NCBI GenBank assembly: GCA_964561545.1
Contig: CAZLQF010000019.1
Span: 1 to 54,028, forward strand
Direction of reading: 5' to 3'
DNA: 54,028 nt
Source of the DNA: CAZLQF01 sp964561545
GTDB lineage: Bacteria; Bacteroidota; Bacteroidia; CAILMK01; CAYYUA01
Shown: positions 8,098 to 16,648 of the stretch, piece after piece
How positions within the stretch are numbered: the stretch's first letter is position 1
Layout of the letters: each line of letters begins with the position of its first letter
Notes under the pieces: model-generated
Seen by the model: only the letters and a program-made list of their open reading frames with translations
Database searches by the model: none
What the model was told of the DNA's origin: nothing
Made by a program: the position numbers and the translations under genes

Positions 8098-8433
8098 ATG
8101 GGTGTAACAAGAAGCGACTTATTCACTAAAAACCAAAATGAACTGGCCAACATGGCTAAAGCCCTGGCCCATCCGGCAAGGATCGCCATCATACAACATT
8201 TGCTCAGGACCAATGATTGCATCAATGGCGATCTCGTAAATGAACTTGGTTTGGCCCAGGCCACTATTAGCCAGCACTTAAAAGCACTTAAGGAATTGGG
8301 AATCATTAAAGGTACCATCGAAGGCGTTTCGATATGCTATTGCATTAATCCTGAAAAATGGGCTGAGATCAAGCAATTGTTCAATGACTTTTTGGATCAA
8401 CAACCCGATCCTACCCAAAAAAGCTTTTGTTAA
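8098..8433 (+). CDS. arsR: ArsR/SmtB-family arsenic-responsive repressor
   Basis: A 111-residue winged-helix repressor, first gene of the arsenic operon. 'AKALAHPARIAIIQHLL' (about 20-36) and the recognition helix region 'LAQATISQHLKALKELGII' (about 52-70) are standard ArsR. The classic ELCVCDL metal site is absent. Cysteines occur at 41, 80, 82 and 111, so the sensor site probably uses Cys41 near the HTH and/or the Cys80-x-Cys82 pair in the wing, as in other atypical ArsRs. It should bind the repeated ATCGTA-containing motif upstream of itself and of arsM. The gap to arsM is 55 bases. Confidence 0.93.
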   Translation: MGVTRSDLFTKNQNELANMAKALAHPARIAIIQHLLRTNDCINGDLVNELGLAQATISQHLKALKELGIIKGTIEGVSICYCINPEKWAEIKQLFNDFLDQQPDPTQKSFC

Positions 8434-8451
8434 AAAAATTTGAACTATTTA

Positions 8452-8467
8452 ATCGTAACATTGCAAT
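8452..8467 (+). promoter_or_regulatory. Second ArsR operator-like motif, before arsM
   Basis: ATCGTAACATTGCAAT differs at two positions from the motif overlapping the arsR promoter. It contains TAACATTG (8456-8463), one mismatch from TAnnTTTG, 26 bases before the arsM ATG. This suggests an internal, separately regulated promoter for arsM-arsC-acr3. No well-spaced TTG box is visible, so promoter activity is less sure than the motif identity. Confidence 0.6.
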
Positions 8468-8488
8468 CCTTCAATAAAAGCTAATACA

Positions 8489-9379
8489 ATGGAAAACAAA
8501 GAAGCAATTAAACAAGTAGTAAAAGACAAGTACCATCAAATCGCCTCACAGGATAAAGAAGCCAATGCTGCCTCTTGTTGTGGTTCGGGCGATGCATCCG
8601 ATGAGGTTTACAACATCATGAACGATGATTACAGCGAATTGGAAGGGTATGAAGAAGAAGCTGATCTTGGGTTGGGTTGTGGATTGCCCACCCAATTTGC
8701 CTTGATCGAAGAAGGTGACACAATCATTGATTTAGGATCCGGCGCCGGCAACGACTGCTTTGTAGCCAGGAACGAAACCGGACCAACCGGTAAAGTTATC
8801 GGCATTGATTTCGTGGAATCCATGGTAACCAAAGCCCGCGAAAACGCTGAGCAATTGGGGTACAACAACGTAGAGTTCCGCTTTGGTGATATTGAAGCCA
8901 TGCCTGTTTCAGACAATTCAGCCGATGTGGTGGTCAGCAACTGCGTATTAAACCTCTTACCCAATAAAGAGGACATTTTCAAAGAGATCTACAGGGTGCT
9001 GAATCCGGCTGGTCATTTCAGTATTTCTGACATTGTTCTTCTTGGGGAATTACCGGAAGGCTTGAAAAATGATGCCGAAATGTATGCCGGGTGTGTATCA
9101 GGTGCTATCCAAAAAGACCAATACCTGCATTTGGTAAAGGATGCTGGATTTCAAAACATTACCATCCAGAAGGAAAAAGCCATCAACCTGCCAAACGACA
9201 TTTTAAAATGTTACTTGAGCGAAACAGAACTCCAACAATTCAATCGAAATGGCACAGGGGTATTCAGTATTACAGTGTACGCAGAAAAACCTGGTGCTCA
9301 AGGTCAAAAACCCAAAAGAACTGTTCAATCATCCGAGCTTAATGACCAAGGTTGCGATCCAAATGCTGGCTGCTGTTAA
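8489..9379 (+). CDS. arsM: Arsenite methyltransferase ArsM
   Basis: A 296-residue SAM-dependent As(III) methyltransferase that converts arsenite to methylated forms. The SAM site is 'IIDLGSGAGNDCF' (about 79-91). The arsenite-binding cysteines of the family are visible: Cys64 ('LGCGLP'), Cys152 ('SNCVLNL') and Cys202 ('AGCVSGA'). An N-terminal Cys30-Cys31 pair supplies the extra thiols. The C-terminus ends with a Cys-rich tail (CDPNAGCC) that could pass arsenic to the active site. It lies between arsR and the arsenate reductase-like gene, with a 17-base gap to the latter. Confidence 0.95.
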   Translation: MENKEAIKQVVKDKYHQIASQDKEANAASCCGSGDASDEVYNIMNDDYSELEGYEEEADLGLGCGLPTQFALIEEGDTIIDLGSGAGNDCFVARNETGPTGKVIGIDFVESMVTKARENAEQLGYNNVEFRFGDIEAMPVSDNSADVVVSNCVLNLLPNKEDIFKEIYRVLNPAGHFSISDIVLLGELPEGLKNDAEMYAGCVSGAIQKDQYLHLVKDAGFQNITIQKEKAINLPNDILKCYLSETELQQFNRNGTGVFSITVYAEKPGAQGQKPKRTVQSSELNDQGCDPNAGCC

Positions 9380-9396
9380 AACAAACGATTAGATTG

Positions 9397-10029
9397 ATGG
9401 TCCAACAAGTCCTCCATTTATCGCCAGCGCTCAAGGAGTTTATCCATTCCCTGGATTTAAACAGCATCCCCGAATCTCGCAAATCCAAGCTCCAGAGGTT
9501 AATTGACTATGGTTGCGAGCAAATCGCTGCTAATGATAGGATCAAATTCAATTTCATTTGTACCCATAACTCAAGGCGAAGTCAAATGGCCCAAATATGG
9601 GCGCAAACATTTGCTTATTTTCTTGGATTGCCGATTAATGCATATTCGGGTGGAGTTGAAGTTACCAGGGTAAACCCAAGCGCAATAGCAGCTTTACAAC
9701 GTGCTGGCTTCGAGGTTACAAAAAACGGAGGGGACAACCCCATTTATTATATTTCTTTTGCTAATGATCAAGCACCTATTCAGGCCTTTTCAAAACTTTA
9801 TGACATTAACATTGGCCAAGCTGAAAACTTTGCTGCCGTCATGACCTGCTCAGATGCAGATGAACAATGTCCATGGATTCCGGGTGCTGAACAACGAATT
9901 GCGCTCAACTATGAAGACCCTAAGGCATATGACGAGACTTCTTGGGAAGAAGTCAAGTATGATGAGTGCAATCGCAAGATCGCTACTGAATTATTTTATG
10001 CCTTTAAAGCAATACAAAAATCCATGTAA
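9397..10029 (+). CDS. arsC: Low-molecular-weight PTP-fold arsenate reductase-like protein
   Basis: From the ATG at 9397 the product is 210 residues. Residues 55-62 read CTHNSRRS, the C-x5-R-S phosphate-binding loop of LMW-PTP/thioredoxin-type arsenate reductases. A longer N-terminal helical part (about 1-50) precedes it and is usual for the Bacteroidota members annotated 'protein-tyrosine-phosphatase' in ars operons. A later Cys-containing segment ('VMTCSDADEQCPWIPG', about 148-163) could supply the resolving thiols. The role inferred from context is arsenate to arsenite reduction. A frame beginning at 9352 would overlap arsM and is not preferred. Confidence 0.88.
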   Translation: MVQQVLHLSPALKEFIHSLDLNSIPESRKSKLQRLIDYGCEQIAANDRIKFNFICTHNSRRSQMAQIWAQTFAYFLGLPINAYSGGVEVTRVNPSAIAALQRAGFEVTKNGGDNPIYYISFANDQAPIQAFSKLYDINIGQAENFAAVMTCSDADEQCPWIPGAEQRIALNYEDPKAYDETSWEEVKYDECNRKIATELFYAFKAIQKSM

Positions 10030-11079
10030 ATGAGCACGCCCACCAAAAAAATGAACTTTCTCGACCGGTATTTAACCTTATGGATATTCCTTGCTATGGG
10101 CGCTGGCATATCTTTAGGTTACTTTTTGCCATCTATTGCAGATTTGATGAATAAATTCAAACAAGGTTCTACGAACCTTCCCATAGCCATAGGATTGATC
10201 CTTATGATGTACCCGCCATTGGCAAAAGTCGATTACAAACTTTTACCCAAAGTATTCAAAAACGTACGAATTCTAAGTATATCCTTGTTCCTCAATTGGA
10301 TCATTGGGCCCATTCTTATGTTTTCCCTTGCTACGATTTTCCTTTATGATCATCCTGAATACATGGTTGGCCTTATTTTAATCGGTTTAGCACGTTGCAT
10401 CGCGATGGTTTTGGTATGGAATGACCTGGCCGAGGGAAGCAGTGAGTACGGTGCAGGGCTTGTAGCTCTTAATAGTATCTTCCAGGTTTTTACCTATAGC
10501 TTTTACGCCTGGATTTTTATTACAGTTTTACCACCGCTTTTCGGATTTCAGGGCGCCATTGTTGACATTTCCATTGCTACCATAGCAGAAAGTGTGGCCA
10601 TTTACTTAGGCATTCCCTTCTTAGCCGGCATACTCAGCAGGTTAATCCTGGTAAGACTGAAAGGTGTACAGTGGTACGAAGAGCAATTCCTCCCTACCAT
10701 TTCACCATTAACCTTGGTGGCCCTGCTCTTCACTATTTTAGTAATGTTCAGTTTAAAAGGTGAGCTAATTGTACAAATACCATTTGATGTTATTAGAGTT
10801 GCTATTCCCTTGATCATTTATTTCGTCTTAATGTTCATCATTGGCTTTTTCATAAGTAGGTTGTTAGGTGCCAATTACGAGAAAAATGCTTCAATATCCT
10901 TTACTGCAGCCGGTAATAATTTTGAATTGGCCATTGCCGTGGCCATTGCTGTATTTGGCTTAAATAGCGGCCAGGCTTTTGCTGGAGTCATTGGCCCATT
11001 GGTAGAAGTCCCGGTATTAATAGGCTTGGTTAATGTAGCTTTTTGGCTCAAGCGTAGGTTTTATCCGGCAGTCCAATGA
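10030..11079 (+). CDS. acr3: ACR3-family arsenite efflux permease
   Basis: A 349-residue, ten-helix inner-membrane As(OH)3/H+ antiporter. The family signature 'GLARCIAMVLVWNDLA' begins about residue 119 and includes the essential Cys123. The conserved ends 'AAGNNFELAIAVAIAVFG' and 'GPLVEVPVLIGLV' are present. Length is typical of ACR3 and the protein is unlike ArsB. Its ATG abuts the stop codon of the arsC-like gene (TAAATG), indicating translational coupling. It is the last gene of the operon and exports the arsenite made by the reductase. Confidence 0.96.
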   Translation: MSTPTKKMNFLDRYLTLWIFLAMGAGISLGYFLPSIADLMNKFKQGSTNLPIAIGLILMMYPPLAKVDYKLLPKVFKNVRILSISLFLNWIIGPILMFSLATIFLYDHPEYMVGLILIGLARCIAMVLVWNDLAEGSSEYGAGLVALNSIFQVFTYSFYAWIFITVLPPLFGFQGAIVDISIATIAESVAIYLGIPFLAGILSRLILVRLKGVQWYEEQFLPTISPLTLVALLFTILVMFSLKGELIVQIPFDVIRVAIPLIIYFVLMFIIGFFISRLLGANYEKNASISFTAAGNNFELAIAVAIAVFGLNSGQAFAGVIGPLVEVPVLIGLVNVAFWLKRRFYPAVQ

Positions 11080-11155
11080 CTTTAGGGTTGAGCTGAATGG
11101 CAAGCGATGTAACGAGAAGAGCTATTAGGATTGATGGTAATTATTGATCAAGATG

Positions 11156-11181
11156 AACAACCTAATAAGGAGTTGGTTGTT
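11156..11181. terminator. Hairpin at the end of the ars operon
   Basis: AACAACC (11156-11162) pairs with GGTTGTT (11175-11181) around a 12-base loop, between the convergent ends of acr3 and the retropepsin-like gene. Only a short T run follows, so it is a weak terminator candidate. Confidence 0.4.
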
Positions 11182-11193
11182 TAAAACCGGGTA

Positions 11194-11670
11194 TTAAACT
11201 TCTTCCTCTTGTTGTTCTTCTTGTCTTTTAAAAACAAGCCTTCGTGCTCCAAAATCAATGGTGGCCTTGAATCGCTCTAAAAGGTCTGAACCTAAAATAC
11301 CTTCAACAGTTGGAAGCTGCAACATGTCGTAACTTTGATTCACTTGGCGGAGGTCCATAATACCAACCGAATAATCAAATATCTTAAATTCCCCAATGGT
11401 AATTTCTTCCAGTCTAATGGTATGCGCATCAATGTTTTCAGCGCCTATGCTGGTGGCTTTTTCTTCCTGGATTTCCATATCGTCTTCCAAGCCCAGTTTA
11501 CGAATGGCTTCAATATCCAGAATGGTCCTTGATGCCCCGGTATCTAAAACCATTCTCAATGTAACATCGTTAAGCTTCGTTTTTACAAAGCAATGATAGC
11601 CTTCATTGGCTATTCTGATGACTTCTAATGGAAGAATGGTTTGATTTTCACTCATATCATAAACCTTCAT
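11194..11670 (-). CDS. Retropepsin-like aspartyl protease family protein
   Basis: A 158-residue single-domain aspartic protease-like protein without signal peptide. The catalytic motif DTGAS lies at about residues 44-48 ('MVLDTGASRTILD'). The hydrophobic-hydrophobic-Gly flap partner 'GILGSDLLERF' (about 123-133) completes one retropepsin half, so the active form would be a dimer. The C-terminus is a Gln/Glu-rich tail (QEEQQEEEV). The inner ATG at 11655 is an equally good start; a TACTTTAG box lies just before 11670 on this strand. Substrate unknown. It stands alone between acr3 and mdh. Confidence 0.8.
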   Translation of the reverse strand: MKVYDMSENQTILPLEVIRIANEGYHCFVKTKLNDVTLRMVLDTGASRTILDIEAIRKLGLEDDMEIQEEKATSIGAENIDAHTIRLEEITIGEFKIFDYSVGIMDLRQVNQSYDMLQLPTVEGILGSDLLERFKATIDFGARRLVFKRQEEQQEEEV

Positions 11671-11848
11671 TAATCTAAAGTAACACCAAACACAACAATA
11701 AGTTTAAATAGCTTTACAATTTTAATCATTCATTATTAACCTATAAAAACAAACTTTGGATCATAAAATATACAATGACCCATTTAAAACCTCAGGAATC
11801 CCACCAAATCTTACATCCTGGCAATATCTCAAAATTATAAAACAAAGA

Positions 11849-11878
11849 AAAACCGGATGCAAGAAAGCACCCGGTTTT
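11849..11878 (-). terminator. Intrinsic terminator of mdh
   Basis: AAAACCGG-ATGC (11849-11860) and GCAC-CCGGTTTT (11867-11878) with a six-base loop. The one irregular pair is a G-U wobble only in RNA copied toward lower coordinates (A-C in the other direction), which assigns the hairpin to mdh. A T-rich run follows on that strand. Confidence 0.85.
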
Positions 11879-11902
11879 AAGCCTTCTAAGTGATGGTCGG
11901 AG

Positions 11903-12841
11903 TTATTGTTTCGCATACATCTCGTCCAATACACTCATAACTTCCTTAACATGTTCTGCTGAGGTGTTCAGCGTTTCCTTTTCCTCATCATTCAGGTCCA
12001 ATTCTATAATTTCTTCAATGCCATCTTTGCTGAGTTTGACAGGCACTCCCAAGTAAATTTCGCTAAAGCCATATGCTCCATTTAGCCAGGCACAAGCAGG
12101 TACAATTTTCTTGGTGTCCTTAGCAATGGCTTCAGCCATTTGAGCAGCAGCAGCACCAGGTGCATACCAAGCTGAAGTACCCAAAAGGTTAACAATTTCT
12201 CCGCCTCCTTTCTTGGTACGCTCCACGATCTCATCGATGCGCTTGCGGTCCAGCAATTCGGTGACGGGAATACCGCTAATGGTGGTATAGCGTGGGAGCG
12301 GTACCATGGTATCTCCGTGTCCGCCTAAAAGCATGGCCTGAATATCCTTAGGCGAGCAATCCAATTCCTCGGCCAGGAATGAACGATAACGCGCTGTATC
12401 AAGAACACCTGCCATACCAAACACCCGGCTGGAATCAATCTTAGCGGTAAGATAGGCACAATAGGTCATCACATCCAGCGGATTGGAAACGATGATGATC
12501 TTGGCATCCGGTGAGTGTTCAATCACTTGATTTGTAACGGATTCAACAATGCCGGCATTTTTGGCGATCAGATCATCCCTCGACATTCCAGGCTTGCGCG
12601 GCATCCCGGATGTAATAACCACCACATCGGATCCAACTGTTGCCTGATAGTCATCGGTTACACCTTTAACCCTGGTATCAAAAGGGGTGATGGGTGCTGT
12701 TTCCCACATGTCAAGCGCTTTGCCTTCTGCCAGACCTTCCTTGATATCAACAAGTACCAGTTCTTTGGCCACATCTTTTCGGGCTATGGCATCTGCACAA
12801 GTTGCACCAACATTCCCTGCTCCTATTACACTGATTTTCAT
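11903..12841 (-). CDS. mdh: Malate dehydrogenase (LDH-like type)
   Basis: A 312-residue NAD-dependent malate dehydrogenase of the TCA cycle. 'VIGAGNVGATCADAIA' (about 4-19) is the Rossmann loop. 'GMPRKPGMSRDDLIAKNAG' (about 78-96) holds the substrate loop with an Arg pair rather than the Gln of lactate dehydrogenase. 'SNPLDVMTYCAY', 'GMAGVLDTARYRSFLA' and the catalytic His loop 'LGGHGDTMVPLPRY' follow in order. Length matches the MDH-3/LDH-like class. It is monocistronic, with its own terminator 25 bases downstream. Confidence 0.97.
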   Translation of the reverse strand: MKISVIGAGNVGATCADAIARKDVAKELVLVDIKEGLAEGKALDMWETAPITPFDTRVKGVTDDYQATVGSDVVVITSGMPRKPGMSRDDLIAKNAGIVESVTNQVIEHSPDAKIIIVSNPLDVMTYCAYLTAKIDSSRVFGMAGVLDTARYRSFLAEELDCSPKDIQAMLLGGHGDTMVPLPRYTTISGIPVTELLDRKRIDEIVERTKKGGGEIVNLLGTSAWYAPGAAAAQMAEAIAKDTKKIVPACAWLNGAYGFSEIYLGVPVKLSKDGIEEIIELDLNDEEKETLNTSAEHVKEVMSVLDEMYAKQ

Positions 12842-13105
12842 TTAACTAACTATTTTGAGTTTTTACAATCGGATTTGGATAAAACATTAACAAACCATAC
12901 TTAAACAGCACGTCAAAATTAAAACATAAAACGAATTTTCGGAACCCAACAACCATGTTTTAGATATAGCTTGATCCCTTATTTTTAGGAAAAGCTTGTA
13001 ATTCAATAATTTCAATTAGTATGGGGATTGCTTATGGCATATTGCTCCTACCACCCTTCAACAAATAAATAAAGGAATTATATTTTTGAATAAAAAAGCA
13101 GGTCC

Positions 13106-13960
13106 ATGATACTTGTTGCAGACAGCGGATCCACCAAAACAGATTGGTCTTTATTGGATGGAGACCAAGCAAAGCAACGCTTTAATACAGAAGGTATCAA
13201 TCCCTACTTCCATCAGGACCATGAATTGTACGAAATGCTCAAAGATGATTTCCCCAATGAGATCTATCAAGCCGATGTTAGCCATATATTTTTTTACGGG
13301 GCCGGATGTTCAAGTGAAGAGCGTAAAAACCGGGTAGCATCAGCCTTGCAGAACATTTTCCCCAAAACCAACATCCAGGTAGACCACGACTTATTGGGAT
13401 CGGCCCTTGCACTTTGCGGCCATGAACAAGGCATTGCCACCATTTTAGGGACCGGTTCCAATGCCTGCGTTTTTGATGGTGAAAATATCACCAAACAAAG
13501 GGGTGGCATTGGCTATATCCTTGGAGATGAGGGTGGGGGCTGCTACATGGGTAAAAAGCTGATCCAGTATTATTTGTATGGGGACTTGCCTTTAGAAATC
13601 CATCAAAAGTTCATCCAGCACTTCGAATCCGACAACGATACCATTGTAGATCATGTGTACCGGAAGCCTTACCCCAACCGTTATCTTGGGGCTTTTACCC
13701 CCTTCCTAAAAGAAAACCTGGACCATCCCTTTGTTTATAACCTCGTAAGATCAAGCTTTGAGGATTTCATCCAGGTTCACATTTTAAAATTTGAGGAACA
13801 CACAGAACTCCCCTTGCACAGCGTAGGCTCAGTGGCTTATCATTTTTTAGACGTATTAAGCGAAGTGGCCCAAAAAAACAAAGTTAAAATTGGCAGGATC
13901 ATTACCAAGCCCATCGAAGGTTTAGAGCAATTTCATGGTAAGATGAAGGGTGCTAATTAG
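13106..13960 (+). CDS. BadF/BadG/BcrA-type ATPase, probable N-acetylglucosamine kinase
   Basis: A 284-residue ASKHA-fold sugar kinase. Phosphate-1 motif 'VADSGSTKTDWSLLDG' is at about 4-19, phosphate-2 'ATILGTGSNACVFDG' at about 111-125, and 'GYILGDEGGGCYMGKKL' at about 134-150. This is the layout of the Bacteroidota proteins annotated as N-acetylglucosamine kinase. It would phosphorylate amino sugars, for example in wall recycling; a Bax-like glucosaminidase lies 2.7 kb away but not in one operon. A TATTTTTG box at 13081-13088 fits TAnnTTTG about 18 bases before the start. It converges with the receptor gene. Confidence 0.85.
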   Translation: MILVADSGSTKTDWSLLDGDQAKQRFNTEGINPYFHQDHELYEMLKDDFPNEIYQADVSHIFFYGAGCSSEERKNRVASALQNIFPKTNIQVDHDLLGSALALCGHEQGIATILGTGSNACVFDGENITKQRGGIGYILGDEGGGCYMGKKLIQYYLYGDLPLEIHQKFIQHFESDNDTIVDHVYRKPYPNRYLGAFTPFLKENLDHPFVYNLVRSSFEDFIQVHILKFEEHTELPLHSVGSVAYHFLDVLSEVAQKNKVKIGRIITKPIEGLEQFHGKMKGAN

Positions 13961-14004
13961 GGAAAGCTAAGCAATAAGGCCATTCATTGAGTAAAGTTCT
14001 TCAT

Positions 14005-16395
14005 TTAAAACTCATAATCAAAACTTGCCATGAACACCTGGGCTTGCCGCTCATTGATCCGTTGTTCATTGAAGTTTTCCGTACCTCCGATTTCTTCCAT
14101 TTGACGGGTGTCAAAAAAGTCCTGTACATTCAAGCCAATGCTTCCATTGCCATCAAACAAGGGCTTTTGCAACCCCATGTTGAAATAATAATTGGCTTTT
14201 TCTTTTTCCAGGGCCTCTACTTCAGGTCCCTGAAAATTGCCCGTTAATTGGTATCGTAGATTCAGGGGAAGTTGAATGGTTGTATTGAATTTGCCGTTGT
14301 AAGTAACATCTTCATTGCTGATTGTTGATCCCTGCTCTTCACTTCCTTGAAAATCTGTAATGGTACCCTCTATTCTGCTGTTGTATACAGAACCGTTAAC
14401 ATTCAAGCGCCACCAATCTGCAGGCCTGAGCGTAGTGGTAACCTCCAGGCCATAGGTAGTACCTTTGGCAAGGTTTTGAGGCCTAATGATGGGGGTCCCC
14501 TGACTATTGATCTGGGTTAAGTAATCTACAATGCCTTTTCGGTCGCGGTAAAACAGCGCTGAATTAACCGCAACTCCTTCCCATCTTTTACTATGGGTGA
14601 ACTCAAAAGAATGGATGTATTCAGGATCTACATTTGGATTGCCGATAAAAATACTTGAGGAGTCGGTAAGGTCCGGGTAAGGGTTCAATCGCCAGGCAGA
14701 GGGCCGGTCTATTTTTTTGCTATAGCTAAGGTTGATGGAATGCTTTTGATTGAATTTATATTGTATGCGGCTGCTTGGAAAAAAATCAAGGTAGGCTTTT
14801 TCTCTTTTGCTTTCATTTTCAGGGTCAATAGTAACGTTGGTTCGCTCAACCCTTATTCCTCCCATCAAAGTCCAATTATTTAATTCATGGCTATATTGAA
14901 AATACCCTGCGTGGACTTGTTCCTGGTATAAAAATTTATTGCTGATCGTTTGAAGATTTTCCCATTCAGATGACCTTTCATTGAATTCTTCGTAATCATA
15001 ATCGCTGTCTATTTCCCGGTATTGGGTACGGATGCCTGCTTCTATTAACCCATTGTTAAATACCGGATCGGTATAATCCCCCCTAATAATGCTTAGTGTC
15101 CGATTTTCAGTAGTCAGCTGGTTGTTTTCAAAAATTTGGAACTGTTGCGCACCAGGATCGAGGAATGAGCGTTTTTCCGTATACTGCTCTTCATCCTGGT
15201 GGTCATAACTATACTTAGCAGAAAGGTTTAGTTCTCTTTTGTCTTCCACAAAATCCCGTTTATAATAGAGGGTGGGTTCTATGCTGTACCCTTTTTCCGA
15301 AGTAGTTGTGTTAATATCACGGTTTTGTATTAAAGTCTCCCCTTCTAAAACCCTATTGTTCATAGTCGCCTCATTGTCTTCATTTTCATTTTCAAAGAGA
15401 ACATCAACCCCAAGTTTATTGAAGTAATTCCAATAAAATTCTGCTCCTCCCCTCACCGTATTATTGGTTGCAAATTCACGCTCATTGCCTTCTTCAATGT
15501 AGGATTTATTAGGCGTTACATTAAGGGCATCCCTTCTTGACCTCGCATCTTCAATGTCCACATCATAGCGCCTATTGAAATTGAGGAAATAATTCAAACT
15601 TTCCGTACCATGATTAAGCTGCAGGGAAGTGTTGTACCGGTTACGGCTACCAGCTGATAGTTGAACTTGCCCGTTTGTGCCCTCTTCAGTTTGCTTTTTA
15701 AGCACAATATTGATTACGCCCCCTTTCCCTTCAGCCCGGTATTTGGCACCCGGATTGTGGATTACTTCTATTCGCTCTATGGCGCTGGCAGGAATTTGGT
15801 CCACATTATTGCTTAAAGCCGATTGCCTTCCATTAATCAAAACTTGGGTAGCACCTGCTTCCGTGCCGCGCATTTTTATACCACCATCAAAGGTTACATT
15901 AACAGTGGGGGTGTTTTGAAGGATGTCAATGGCACTTCCACCGGTTTGGGTGATGTCTTTACTGGGATTTATGGTTAATCCTTCTGGCGATTGGGTCATA
16001 AAATTACGTTCACTTTCAACTTCTATCGCATCCATCTGCTTGGCAGAAGGCCTGATATTTATAAGGCCAAGATCCTTGTTAGGAGCATTGTTCGATATTT
16101 GAACATTTTCGATCATTCTCTTTTGATAGCCAACATAAGAAATGCCTACGTTATAGCTCCCATAATCAAGTCCATTAAATTGAAAGGTGCCATCCTTATT
16201 GGTAGTGGTACCTGTAAGATGGGCTGTATCTCCTGGATTTTTGAGGATGACATTGACAAAACCAAGGTTTTCAGTAGTATCATTTTCTTTAACAATAGTA
16301 CCTTGAATACTACCATTCTGGGCTTGCCCGTTAAGGCTTATCAATAAACCTAAAACCAATAACCCCCAGCAAAAGCTTCTGTCAAGCTTTACCAT
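14005..16395 (-). CDS. TonB-dependent-receptor-like outer membrane beta-barrel protein
   Basis: From the inner ATG at 16395 the product is about 796 residues with a signal peptide ending near 'SLNGQAQ'. A carboxypeptidase regulatory-like beta-sandwich follows (about 25-105, 'GSIQGTIVKENDTTENLGFVNV'). Next is a plug domain (about 130-225, with 'SAIDILQNTPTVNV' and 'IERIEVIHNPGAKY'), then a 22-strand-type barrel ending in a terminal Phe ('FDYEF'). This matches the 'outer membrane beta-barrel family' receptors of Bacteroidota. No SusD partner or TonB-box substrate clue is adjacent, so the ligand is unknown. A frame up to 16434 adds 13 residues before the signal peptide. Confidence 0.9.
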   Translation of the reverse strand: MVKLDRSFCWGLLVLGLLISLNGQAQNGSIQGTIVKENDTTENLGFVNVILKNPGDTAHLTGTTTNKDGTFQFNGLDYGSYNVGISYVGYQKRMIENVQISNNAPNKDLGLINIRPSAKQMDAIEVESERNFMTQSPEGLTINPSKDITQTGGSAIDILQNTPTVNVTFDGGIKMRGTEAGATQVLINGRQSALSNNVDQIPASAIERIEVIHNPGAKYRAEGKGGVINIVLKKQTEEGTNGQVQLSAGSRNRYNTSLQLNHGTESLNYFLNFNRRYDVDIEDARSRRDALNVTPNKSYIEEGNEREFATNNTVRGGAEFYWNYFNKLGVDVLFENENEDNEATMNNRVLEGETLIQNRDINTTTSEKGYSIEPTLYYKRDFVEDKRELNLSAKYSYDHQDEEQYTEKRSFLDPGAQQFQIFENNQLTTENRTLSIIRGDYTDPVFNNGLIEAGIRTQYREIDSDYDYEEFNERSSEWENLQTISNKFLYQEQVHAGYFQYSHELNNWTLMGGIRVERTNVTIDPENESKREKAYLDFFPSSRIQYKFNQKHSINLSYSKKIDRPSAWRLNPYPDLTDSSSIFIGNPNVDPEYIHSFEFTHSKRWEGVAVNSALFYRDRKGIVDYLTQINSQGTPIIRPQNLAKGTTYGLEVTTTLRPADWWRLNVNGSVYNSRIEGTITDFQGSEEQGSTISNEDVTYNGKFNTTIQLPLNLRYQLTGNFQGPEVEALEKEKANYYFNMGLQKPLFDGNGSIGLNVQDFFDTRQMEEIGGTENFNEQRINERQAQVFMASFDYEF

Positions 16396-16648
16396 AAAGA
16401 TATTTTTGCTTTCAGCGCTCAAAAGATGTGCCATGTTTGAGGTTGTATTTTTTCGAATTATTCAGGGAACTAATTCGGATAATTTTCATGGGATTAAACG
16501 CTGAATAATTGACCGTTTAGTTTTAAAATTCGAACTACCAAAAATTATGAACTTCTCTTTAAATGAGATTTTTCGATCATCAAGATCTTAGCAATTTTAA
16601 AAAATTCATGGTCAAGATGCCCTTTTAATTTAACCTTTACATCGCAGG

